Below, piece after piece: positions 23,369 to 29,733 of a stretch of DNA of 29,733 bases. The stretch spans positions 1 to 29,733 of the forward strand of contig JAHZAR010000029.1 of assembly GCA_019423835.1 (NCBI GenBank), read 5' to 3'. The translations under genes were made by a program, and so were the position numbers. Below the pieces are notes generated by a model. That model saw only the letters and a program-made list of their open reading frames with translations. It ran no database searches and was not told the origin of the DNA. The stretch is from Clostridiales bacterium (GTDB taxonomy: Bacteria > Bacillota > Clostridia > Lachnospirales > Lachnospiraceae). Positions within the stretch are counted from its first letter, which is position 1, and each line of letters opens with the position of its first letter.

Positions 23369-23406
23369 AAGCAGGAGGGATCCGAGGAGATCTCTTCTGC
23401 TTTTTT
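23369..23406 (+). terminator. Intrinsic terminator after htpG
   Basis: A 14-bp stem with two G-T wobbles (23369-23382 with 23389-23402) and a 6-base loop runs into TTTTTT (23401-23406). It starts 31 bases after the htpG stop codon. Confidence 0.85.
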
Positions 23407-23552
23407 CTTTCGAGGGAGACTCCGTATTCTGTGAAAGACGGATTTTCTGCCGCTCAGGAGCGTGTTTGGTCATATTTCTTCTCTGAATCTGCAGCATCAT
23501 TTTGTATTATTGCGTATTTCGATAAAAGCCGGCCTGTATGGAATTTTTGAAT

Positions 23553-23581
23553 TTGTCTCTCAGAGAAATGGGCTATATAAT
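23553..23581 (+). promoter_or_regulatory. Promoter of the peptide transporter operon
   Basis: TTGTCT (23553-23558) and a perfect TATAAT (23576-23581) are 17 bases apart. The predicted start near 23588 lies about 50 bases before the ATG of the binding protein. The rest of the spacer 23407-23552 shows nothing clear. Confidence 0.65.
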
Positions 23582-23639
23582 GAGCCATAGACTGTTGAGA
23601 GATTGAACAGGGAAAATGAAAAAGAGATGGAGGAACAAC

Positions 23640-25253
23640 ATGAGAAAGAGACTGCTGAGCTTTGCCCTGTGCGCAGCTATGGCACTGACAGCCATGACGG
23701 GATGCGGGGCAAAAACGGAGGACGCGGCGGCTTCGTCAAAAGGTGCGGAGACAGCCGGGGCAGGAGAGGAAGAGACAGAAGCTGCCAGGGAGGCTGACGG
23801 CGGTGAGAAGGGACTTGTGATTCCCAGCGCCAGCTGTGTGGCCAACTTAAACCCGCTGCTGGAGAGCTACAAGGAGGGCGTGATTATGTTAAATCCCCTC
23901 TACGACCCGCTCTATGTGATTGATGTAAATGAGACGAGATATTATCTGGCTGAATCCTATGAGGTTTCTGAGGACGGAACTTCCGTCACCCTGAAGCTGA
24001 AAGATGGGCTGAAGTGGCATGACGGAGAGCCGATTACAGCAGATGATGTCATTTTTACCATGGATGTCAATGCTGATACAAACAACGGAGCAGGCAACAC
24101 AAACGTGGTAATTTTAAATGACCAGCCGGTGACATATGAGAAGGTGGATGACCTGACCGTTAAGATTACCCTTCCCATGGCGTCTGCGTCCTATCCGGCC
24201 CTTCTCGGCGAGCTGACTCTGATTCCGGAACATGTGTATGGAGGCAACACGAACATTGTGGGAGCAGAGGCAAACATGTCCGGTATCGGCTCCGGCCCTT
24301 ATAAATTGAGAGAGTTCAAGCAGGATCAGTACCTGATTCTTGAAAAGAATGAGGACTACTACATGGGGGCGCCGGATATTGACACAGTAACCTTCCGGAT
24401 TATCTCAGATATCTCTGCCCAGGAGGTTGCCCTGATGAACGGGGAGATCAACCTGATGGAGCTTTCCAGCGCTCCGGCAGTTGCGAAGTATTCGGATGAT
24501 CCAAACTACACAGTAGTCATGTATCCGGAGGGACGTGTCAACTACCTGGCAGTCAACAAGTTCTGCGAGACCGTTCAGGATCCGAAGGTAGTGGAGGCAG
24601 TGTTTGCAGCCCTGGATGCTCAGGAGATCATCGACGGTGCTTACGGTGAGGGAATGGCAGTTCCGGCCAACACAGTTCTCAGCAATATGACAACCTTCTA
24701 TGACGAATCTGTGGAGGGCTACAGCCAGGATATTGAGAAGGCGAAGGAGCTGGTAGCTGAGACAGGCATCGAGGGGACAACCATGACGCTTTATTTCAAC
24801 TCAGAGCGTGCCTATATGAAGGAATCTGCCCAGGTGATCCAGCAGCAGCTTAAGAATGTGGGAATCAATCTGGAAGTAATCCCTCTTGAGTCCACCGGAT
24901 TCTTTGAGAAGGTGTTCGGAACGGACGGAGACTATGAGTTCTACCTGAACGGCTATGCCGCAGTGGGCGATCCGGACACTGTGGTTGCCGGAATGTACGA
25001 TGGAACCTGGGGAGTAAACCTGGCTGTCAGCGACGAGCTCCTGGGACTCTGGCAGGAGGCCCGTTCCGTGTTCACGGAGGACGAGCGGGCTGCAATCTAT
25101 AAGGAGATTCAGGAGAAGACAAAAGAGGAGATGACCTGCTACCCGATTGCTTACCCGAATTATGTATTTGTCACGACAGGCAACGTGAAAGGTACGGACA
25201 CAATCAAGCGCACTCCGATCTTTGAGGATTACACAAAGCTGACCATTGAATAA
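23640..25253 (+). CDS. Peptide ABC transporter substrate-binding lipoprotein (family 5)
   Basis: A 537-residue extracellular solute-binding protein family 5 member (OppA/DppA type). The N-terminus has a basic start, a hydrophobic core and a lipobox ending AMTGC (C22), then a Glu/Ala/Gly-rich tether to about residue 55. The family signature region LKLKDGLKWHDGEPITADDVIFTMD is present, as is the IGSGPYKLREF segment and the late PNYVFVTTGNVKG strand. It captures oligo- or dipeptides, or possibly another solute such as nickel complexes or opines. The start at 23640 has GGAGGA 5 bases upstream; an in-frame ATG at 23616 lacks one. It is the first gene of the operon and is separated from the permease genes by a long hairpin that may keep its mRNA more abundant. 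Confidence 0.93.
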   Translation: MRKRLLSFALCAAMALTAMTGCGAKTEDAAASSKGAETAGAGEEETEAAREADGGEKGLVIPSASCVANLNPLLESYKEGVIMLNPLYDPLYVIDVNETRYYLAESYEVSEDGTSVTLKLKDGLKWHDGEPITADDVIFTMDVNADTNNGAGNTNVVILNDQPVTYEKVDDLTVKITLPMASASYPALLGELTLIPEHVYGGNTNIVGAEANMSGIGSGPYKLREFKQDQYLILEKNEDYYMGAPDIDTVTFRIISDISAQEVALMNGEINLMELSSAPAVAKYSDDPNYTVVMYPEGRVNYLAVNKFCETVQDPKVVEAVFAALDAQEIIDGAYGEGMAVPANTVLSNMTTFYDESVEGYSQDIEKAKELVAETGIEGTTMTLYFNSERAYMKESAQVIQQQLKNVGINLEVIPLESTGFFEKVFGTDGDYEFYLNGYAAVGDPDTVVAGMYDGTWGVNLAVSDELLGLWQEARSVFTEDERAAIYKEIQEKTKEEMTCYPIAYPNYVFVTTGNVKGTDTIKRTPIFEDYTKLTIE

Positions 25254-25289
25254 TACAGGTTCAGCCGGCCCGGTAACAGGGCTTTCTGC

Positions 25290-25368
25290 AGGGCTGCCGC
25301 AAAATGAAATGGCTCATATGAGAACGTCTGAAAGGGATGATATGAGAGCACCGTTTTGCGGCAGCCCT
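25290..25368 (+). other. Large nested hairpin between binding-protein and permease genes
   Basis: AGGGCTGCCGCAAAA (25290-25304) and TTTTGCGGCAGCCCT (25354-25368) form a perfect 15-bp stem. Inside, CTCATAT (25313-25319) and ATATGAG (25340-25346) form a second 7-bp stem. No T tract follows. It lies in the 178-base gap 36 bases after the binding-protein stop, so it may stabilise the upstream mRNA or attenuate readthrough. It may also be a dispersed repeat unit. Confidence 0.7.
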
Positions 25369-25431
25369 TATATGCTTATACACAAAAACGGCCGGATACT
25401 TTAGCGGCCTGCAAGGAAAGGAGAAACAGCC

Positions 25432-26400
25432 TTGAAACACTTTATTTTAAAGCGTCTGGCTCAGATGCTCTTTGTATGGATTCTGGTCTCAGTGTTTTCC
25501 TTTTCCATCATCTACTTTGCTCCTGGGGATCCGCTCTATATTTATATGACGCCGGGGGCAACGGGGCACAAGATGACGGATGAGGAGATGTACCGGATGA
25601 GAGAGTCCCTGGGCTTAAACGGGAACGTGGTGGAGCAGTATGTGAGCTGGGCAGAGAAGACGGCCCGCGGGAATCTGGGAATCTCCATCAGCAACCGGCA
25701 GCCGGTGCTGGATCAGATACTGGAAAAGCTGCCCTGCACAGCAGGACTGATGGGGGCATCACTCCTGCTGTCCCTGGCAATTTCAATTCCTCTGGGACTG
25801 CTGGCGGGGGTCTGTAAAAACAGATTTCCCGATCACATCATCAGCGGCCTCACCTATCTGGGTATCTCTGTGCCTGCCTTCTGGCTGGGTATCATGCTGA
25901 TTATTATTTTCTCCATGAAGCTCAAGATACTTCCCAGTTCCGGTATGCGCACCATCGGCGTGGACAGCACCTGGGATCTGATCAGGCACGGGATGATGCC
26001 GGCTATTGTCCTGGGACTCAACAACATGGCTGTCTTTGTCCGCTATATCCGGGCCAACACCATTGTACAGCTGGAGGAGGAGTATGTGCAGACAGCCATA
26101 TCCAAGGGACTGTCAAGACGCGGGATTCTGTACGGCCAGGTGCTTAAAAACTGTATGCTCCCGGTGATCACCACCGTCGGCTCCCGGCTGGGAACCCTGG
26201 TGACAGGCTCCTTTATTATAGAATCGGTCTTTGCATGGCCGGGGCTGGGAACGCTGGGAATGTCTGCCATCAACAACCGGGACTATCCGATGATTATGGG
26301 CATCACCATGTTCTCCTGCACCATTCTGCTTTTGGGAAACTTCCTGGCAGATCTCCTCTATGGCTTTGCAGATCCGAGAATTAAGCAGGGAAGGGGGTAA
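25432..26400 (+). CDS. Peptide ABC transporter permease, OppB/DppB type
   Basis: A 322-residue inner-membrane permease. The N-terminus (KHFILKRLAQMLFVWILVSVFSFSIIYFAPGDP) is the typical OppB/DppB first helix with its APGDP motif. About six transmembrane helices follow. The cytoplasmic EAA loop that docks the ATPase is EYVQTAISKGLSRRGILYGQ, and the C-terminus holds SVFAWPGLGTLGMSAI and DPRI, all family-typical. The start is TTG at 25432 with AAAGGAG 8 bases upstream. It pairs with the OppC-type permease 5 bases downstream. Confidence 0.95.
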   Translation: MKHFILKRLAQMLFVWILVSVFSFSIIYFAPGDPLYIYMTPGATGHKMTDEEMYRMRESLGLNGNVVEQYVSWAEKTARGNLGISISNRQPVLDQILEKLPCTAGLMGASLLLSLAISIPLGLLAGVCKNRFPDHIISGLTYLGISVPAFWLGIMLIIIFSMKLKILPSSGMRTIGVDSTWDLIRHGMMPAIVLGLNNMAVFVRYIRANTIVQLEEEYVQTAISKGLSRRGILYGQVLKNCMLPVITTVGSRLGTLVTGSFIIESVFAWPGLGTLGMSAINNRDYPMIMGITMFSCTILLLGNFLADLLYGFADPRIKQGRG

Positions 26401-26405
26401 AAGGT

Positions 26406-27341
26406 ATGGCGAAGTTAATCTCACCCTTAAACCAGGCAGCTCTCCGGGCGGAGGATTTTGCACGGGCAGAGCTCGGGGAAGAGGAAAAGGCGCCGGACTA
26501 CGGCAGAGGACTGGGACATCAGCTGAAAAAAGCCTTCTGGGAAAATAAGATGGCAGCTGTCAGCCTGGCGATTCTTCTCCTGATTGCTGCGGGAGCACTT
26601 GCGGCCCCGTTTCTGCCCCAGGATCCGGATTACATGGATGTGCTGAATAAGATGGCTCCTCCCGGCGGAGAGCACTGGCTGGGAACGGACGAGCTGGGAC
26701 GGGATACCTTCACGAGAGTCCTCTACGGCAGCAGAATTTCCCTGTTAGTCGGTATTGCCACCATGATTGTGTCAGTAGTGGCGGGAACTCTGGTGGGAAC
26801 CATAAGCGGCTATGCAGGGGGGAAAACAGACGCGGTTCTGATGCGGATTGTGGATATGTTTCAGTCCGTGCCGAGTCTTCTCATGATTATTGTCATCTTC
26901 TCGTTTATCCCCAACAATATGGTGACGCTGGTGTTCATGCTGGCGCTGTTTTCCTGGACCGGAGTTGCGAGGATTGTCAGGGCCCAGACGCTGACTCTGA
27001 AGGAGAGGGACTTTGTGGCAGCTGCCAGAACCCTGGGAGTGGGGCATGGCACCATCATCATGAGACACATTATCCCGAATATGTCAGCCCAGATTATTGT
27101 GGCTGCTTCTTTGAGCATTGCAGGGGCAATTCTGGACGAGTCGGCTTTAAGCTTCCTCGGATACGGCGTGGCGCTCCCCATGTCCTCCTGGGGCAGCATG
27201 CTCCAGAATGCACAGCAGTATATTCTGTATGATCCGCTGCTGGCACTGGTTCCGGGACTGTTTATTCTTCTGACCGTCCTTTGTCTGAATATTCTGGGAG
27301 ATGCGCTTCAGTATGCTCTGGATCCGCGTCTGCATAAATAG
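26406..27341 (+). CDS. Peptide ABC transporter permease, OppC/DppC type
   Basis: A 311-residue permease with a cytoplasmic N-terminal extension of about 45 residues ahead of the first helix (KMAAVSLAILLLIAAGALAAPF). The OppC signature EHWLGTDELGRDTFTRVLYGSRISL follows the first periplasmic segment. The EAA loop is ERDFVAAARTLGVGHGTIIMRHIIPN, and LDESALSFLGYGV with SWGSML lies near the C-terminus. It forms the heterodimeric channel with the upstream permease. The start at 26406 lies 5 bases after the previous stop, with a purine-rich GGGGG 8 bases upstream that overlaps the preceding gene, suggesting coupling. Confidence 0.95.
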   Translation: MAKLISPLNQAALRAEDFARAELGEEEKAPDYGRGLGHQLKKAFWENKMAAVSLAILLLIAAGALAAPFLPQDPDYMDVLNKMAPPGGEHWLGTDELGRDTFTRVLYGSRISLLVGIATMIVSVVAGTLVGTISGYAGGKTDAVLMRIVDMFQSVPSLLMIIVIFSFIPNNMVTLVFMLALFSWTGVARIVRAQTLTLKERDFVAAARTLGVGHGTIIMRHIIPNMSAQIIVAASLSIAGAILDESALSFLGYGVALPMSSWGSMLQNAQQYILYDPLLALVPGLFILLTVLCLNILGDALQYALDPRLHK

Positions 27342-27352
27342 GAGGTGGCTTT

Positions 27353-28357
27353 ATGGGAAAACTTCTGGAGGTAAAGGAGCTGAGAATTTCCTTTCGCAGC
27401 TACGCCGGGGAGGTACAGGCTGTGCGGGGGGTGTCATTTTCCGTGGAGGAGGGAGAACCGGTGGCCATTGTAGGCGAGTCCGGCTGCGGGAAGTCTGTGA
27501 CAGCGAAGGCAGTTATGGGGCTGATCCGGCTGCCGCAGGGGGAGATCAAGGCGGGAAGCCAGATCCTCTTTGACGGAAAAAATATACTGGAACAGACGGC
27601 AAAGCAGTGGAGGGAGTACCGGGGTAAGGACTGCGCTATTGTCTTTCAGGATGCGCTGGCGGCGTTGAACCCCACCCTTACTGTTGGGCGTCAGATTGTG
27701 GAGAAGCTGCTGGTTCATACAGCCATGACCAGGGAGGAAGCGAAGCGTGAGGCAGTGCGGCTCCTGGAGCAGGTGGGAATTCCGGAGGCGGGAAGGCGGG
27801 TAAAGCAGTATCCCCATGAATTCTCCGGAGGAATGAGACAGAGAGCCATGATAGCTATTGCCCTGGCCTGTCAGCCGAGACTTCTCATCGCCGACGAGCC
27901 CACCACGGCGCTGGATGTGACGATTCAGGCAGAAATTATAGAACTCCTCAAACAGATCCAGAAAGAGACGGGGATGGCGGTCATTCTGATCACCCACGAT
28001 CTGGGAATTGTGGCCAGTATTGCCAGAAAGATTGTTGTTATGTATGCGGGAAAGGTGGTGGAGACGGGCAGCAGCGCAGATATTTTTTACAGTGCCAGAC
28101 ACCCCTATACCAGGGCGCTTCTCCGGGCAGTTCCAAGGCTTGATCTGGAGAGCGGCCAGGAGTTAGAGTCTATCGAGGGTGCTCCGCCCAGTATGCTCTG
28201 CCCGCCGCATGGCTGTGCCTTTGGCACCCGCTGCCAGAGCTGTATGAAAATCTGTACAGAGCAGGAGCCGCCTCTCTATGAGTTCGAGCCAGGCCATACA
28301 GCCAGGTGCTGGCTGTATCACCCCATGGCAGAGAAAAACCGGAAAGGGAAATCATAA
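27353..28357 (+). CDS. Peptide ABC transporter ATP-binding protein, OppD/DppD type
   Basis: A 334-residue ABC ATPase. Walker A GESGCGKS (41-48), the Q-loop FQD (Q99), the signature FSGGMRQR (157-164), Walker B LLIADEP (177-183) and the switch histidine H215 in THD are all intact. The C-terminal oligopeptide-transporter extension carries six cysteines (283, 288, 294, 297, 301, 319), a set known in some Opp ATPases to hold an iron-sulfur cluster. AGGAGG lies just upstream of the ATG, which is 11 bases after the permease stop. It forms the motor pair with the next ATPase. Confidence 0.95.
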   Translation: MGKLLEVKELRISFRSYAGEVQAVRGVSFSVEEGEPVAIVGESGCGKSVTAKAVMGLIRLPQGEIKAGSQILFDGKNILEQTAKQWREYRGKDCAIVFQDALAALNPTLTVGRQIVEKLLVHTAMTREEAKREAVRLLEQVGIPEAGRRVKQYPHEFSGGMRQRAMIAIALACQPRLLIADEPTTALDVTIQAEIIELLKQIQKETGMAVILITHDLGIVASIARKIVVMYAGKVVETGSSADIFYSARHPYTRALLRAVPRLDLESGQELESIEGAPPSMLCPPHGCAFGTRCQSCMKICTEQEPPLYEFEPGHTARCWLYHPMAEKNRKGKS

Positions 28358-28386
28358 GGGAAGCGTCAGATAAGAAAGGTAAAAGC

Positions 28387-29382
28387 ATGGAACAGAAGGA
28401 ACACACAGAGAAAATACTGGAAGTCACTCATCTGAAGAAATACTTCCAGTCAGGAAAGAAAACCTTAAAGGCTGTGGACGATGTGACATTTTCTGTGAAC
28501 CGGGGGGAGACTCTCGGAATTGTGGGTGAGTCCGGCTGCGGCAAGACTACCTGTGCCAGAACCTGTATTGGCATCTATGACAGGACGGACGGTCAGGTCT
28601 TCTACCGGGGAAAGAATGTCCACGAGTTAAGAGGGGCCGCAAAAAAGGCATTTACGAAGGAGGTACAGATCATTTTTCAGGATCCCTATTCCTCTCTGGA
28701 TCCGAAGATGAAGGTACATGATATTATTGCTGAGGGCCTGAGAGCCCATAAGCTGTGCGGAAGCAGGGAGGAGGAGAGAAGAAGGGTGAGAGAGCTTCTC
28801 CTCACTGTGGGGCTGAACGCGGAGCACGCCACCCGCTTCGTCCACGAATTTTCGGGAGGACAGAGGCAGAGGATCGGGATTGCAAGGGCTCTGGCTGTGG
28901 AGCCGGAGCTTATTGTCTGCGATGAGCCGATCTCGGCTCTGGACGTATCGATCCAGGCGCAGATTGTGAACCTGCTCATGCGGCTGCAGAGAGAGAAGGG
29001 CCTTACCTATCTGTTCATCGCCCATGATCTGGCCATGGTGCGCCATATTTCAGACCGGGTGGCAGTCATGTATCTGGGAACAGTGGCAGAGCTCACCAGC
29101 TCCGAATCCCTCTACAAAAATCCTCTGCACCCGTACACCAAAGCGCTGCTGTCTGCGATTCCGATTCCGGATCCGCAGGTGGAGGAGGAGAAGGAGAGAA
29201 TCCGTTTAAGGGGAGAGATACCAAGCCCCATTGACCCGCCTTCCGGCTGCCGCTTTGCGGGCCGCTGCCGTTTTGCAGAAGAGAGGTGCAGAAAGGAACG
29301 GCCCGGGCTGCTGGAAGTGGAGGAGGGACATCTGGTAGCATGCCATCTCTATGAAGAGAGAGGGAAACAGATCACGCCATAA
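28387..29382 (+). CDS. Peptide ABC transporter ATP-binding protein, OppF/DppF type
   Basis: A 331-residue ABC ATPase, partner of the OppD-type protein. Walker A is GESGCGKTT (47-55), the Q-loop is FQDPYSSLDPK, the signature is FSGGQRQR (155-162), Walker B is LIVCDEP (175-181) and H213 lies in AHD. The C-terminal extension has a shorter cysteine set (GCRFAGRCRFAEERC...AC). The start at 28387 is chosen because the family begins close to ILEVTHLKKYF; an upstream in-frame ATG at 28306 would overlap the previous gene by 52 bases without gain. AAAGG lies about 7 bases before 28387. Last gene of the operon, followed by a strong terminator. Confidence 0.94.
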   Translation: MEQKEHTEKILEVTHLKKYFQSGKKTLKAVDDVTFSVNRGETLGIVGESGCGKTTCARTCIGIYDRTDGQVFYRGKNVHELRGAAKKAFTKEVQIIFQDPYSSLDPKMKVHDIIAEGLRAHKLCGSREEERRRVRELLLTVGLNAEHATRFVHEFSGGQRQRIGIARALAVEPELIVCDEPISALDVSIQAQIVNLLMRLQREKGLTYLFIAHDLAMVRHISDRVAVMYLGTVAELTSSESLYKNPLHPYTKALLSAIPIPDPQVEEEKERIRLRGEIPSPIDPPSGCRFAGRCRFAEERCRKERPGLLEVEEGHLVACHLYEERGKQITP

Positions 29383-29402
29383 GAAGAGAGTCAGACAGAC
29401 TG

Positions 29403-29455
29403 CAGAAAAATAAAACCGCCTTTGGTTTCAAACCAAAGGCGGTTTTATTTTTCTG
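29403..29455. terminator. Bidirectional terminator between the peptide transporter operon and the XRE-type gene
   Basis: A perfect 26-bp inverted repeat (29403-29428 and 29430-29455) around a single central base. The core is ACCGCCTTTGGT/ACCAAAGGCGGT, with AAAAATAAA and TTTATTTTT flanks that give a U-rich tail in both directions. The stop codon of the minus-strand gene lies inside the right arm. Confidence 0.95.
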
Positions 29456-29717
29456 TATATTCCGGTTCTGTGTGCGGCTCAGCCGGAGGAAAACAGGGTT
29501 CCGGTTCACCTGGATGATCAGGGATGAATGTGGCAATATCGGAAATGTCAGAGCACTGAAGGATATTGCACAGCATATCCAGCGTACTGGTATATACGAC
29601 CTGATTGTGTTTTAGCCGGTATATCTGAGCCCGGCTGATATTATAATATTTGTATAATCGGTTTTGAGATATACCCTTATTTTTAAGGGAAATCCACAAT
29701 TTATCATAGACGATCAT
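29445..29717 (-). CDS. Small XRE/Cro-type helix-turn-helix regulator
   Basis: A 90-residue DNA-binding protein. The N-terminal 65 residues follow the YozG/Cro-C1-type pattern: YDKLWISLKNKGISQNRLYK, then the helix-turn-helix NISRAQIYRLKHNQVVYTSTLDMLCNIL, then CSDISDIATFIPD. The last 22 residues are a proline/glutamate-rich tail with no predicted structure. The start has GAGG about 8 bases upstream, near the window edge. Its TAA and preceding codons lie within the terminator shared with the transporter operon. Its target is unknown; its upstream neighbour is outside the window. Confidence 0.9.
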   Translation of the reverse strand: MIVYDKLWISLKNKGISQNRLYKYYNISRAQIYRLKHNQVVYTSTLDMLCNILQCSDISDIATFIPDHPGEPEPCFPPAEPHTEPEYTEK

Positions 29718-29733
29718 AAAACTGTCCTCACAA

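Noticed and set aside
1..29733. Defence island, prophage, toxin–antitoxin or CRISPR locus
   Set aside because: No repeat array, phage structural gene, integrase, transposase or toxin–antitoxin pair was found; the helicase fusion is flanked by housekeeping genes, not defence genes.

Overview
The window (about 29.7 kb) looks like a chromosomal segment of a gut-type anaerobic Clostridia member, most likely Lachnospiraceae. The grounds are strong AGGAGG-type ribosome binding sites with some TTG starts, a DUF5721-type gene, a clostridial-type hybrid cluster protein with its Crp/Fnr regulator, HrcA/CIRCE heat-shock control, a PHP–UvrD helicase fusion and an Opp/Dpp transporter with lipoprotein binding protein. 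No rRNA, tRNA, CRISPR array, insertion sequence or prophage gene was seen. The genus assignment is an inference from gene style, not from a marker gene.

Layout. 1-575: the end of a mannose-family PTS EIID gene. 597-2647 (minus): a prolyl-tRNA editing-type deacylase and an RlmD/RumA-type 23S rRNA m5U methyltransferase. 2953-6338: a LysR regulator converging on a two-gene unit made of an unassigned multi-pass transporter and an M20 amidohydrolase. The LysR gene appears frameshifted at a short AG repeat near its 3' end. 6514-6954: a divergent cytidine deaminase. 6963-9666: a Crp/Fnr regulator divergent from hcp (nitrosative stress), with a palindromic operator at an activator-like distance from the hcp promoter. 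9820-13116: a 1098-residue PHP–zinc-ribbon–UvrD helicase fusion carrying two beta-clamp-type motifs. 13282-17280: a maf–HAD phosphatase–parvulin-like lipoprotein–membrane-anchored GH3 operon with overlapping start/stop codons. 17458-18753 (minus): M18 aminopeptidase. 19152-19649: a DUF5721-type protein. 19806-20993 (minus): a secreted M14 zinc carboxypeptidase. 21338-23338: htpG with a CIRCE element. 23640-29382: a five-gene oligopeptide/dipeptide ABC transporter operon. 29445-29717 (minus): a small XRE-type HTH regulator.

Functional picture. Much of the segment deals with peptides and acylated amino acids: the M20 amidohydrolase, the M18 aminopeptidase, the exported M14 carboxypeptidase and the Opp-type importer. 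Stress functions form the other theme: hcp, htpG, maf and the helicase. Transcription units are compact and well punctuated. Strong bidirectional terminators sit between convergent genes, and twice the next promoter's -35 hexamer lies in the loop of the preceding gene's terminator-like hairpin. The points most worth a second look are the double clamp motif in the PHP–helicase, the LysR frameshift, the Fnr-type site upstream of hcp, the CIRCE upstream of the htpG -35, and a large hairpin inside the peptide transporter operon.
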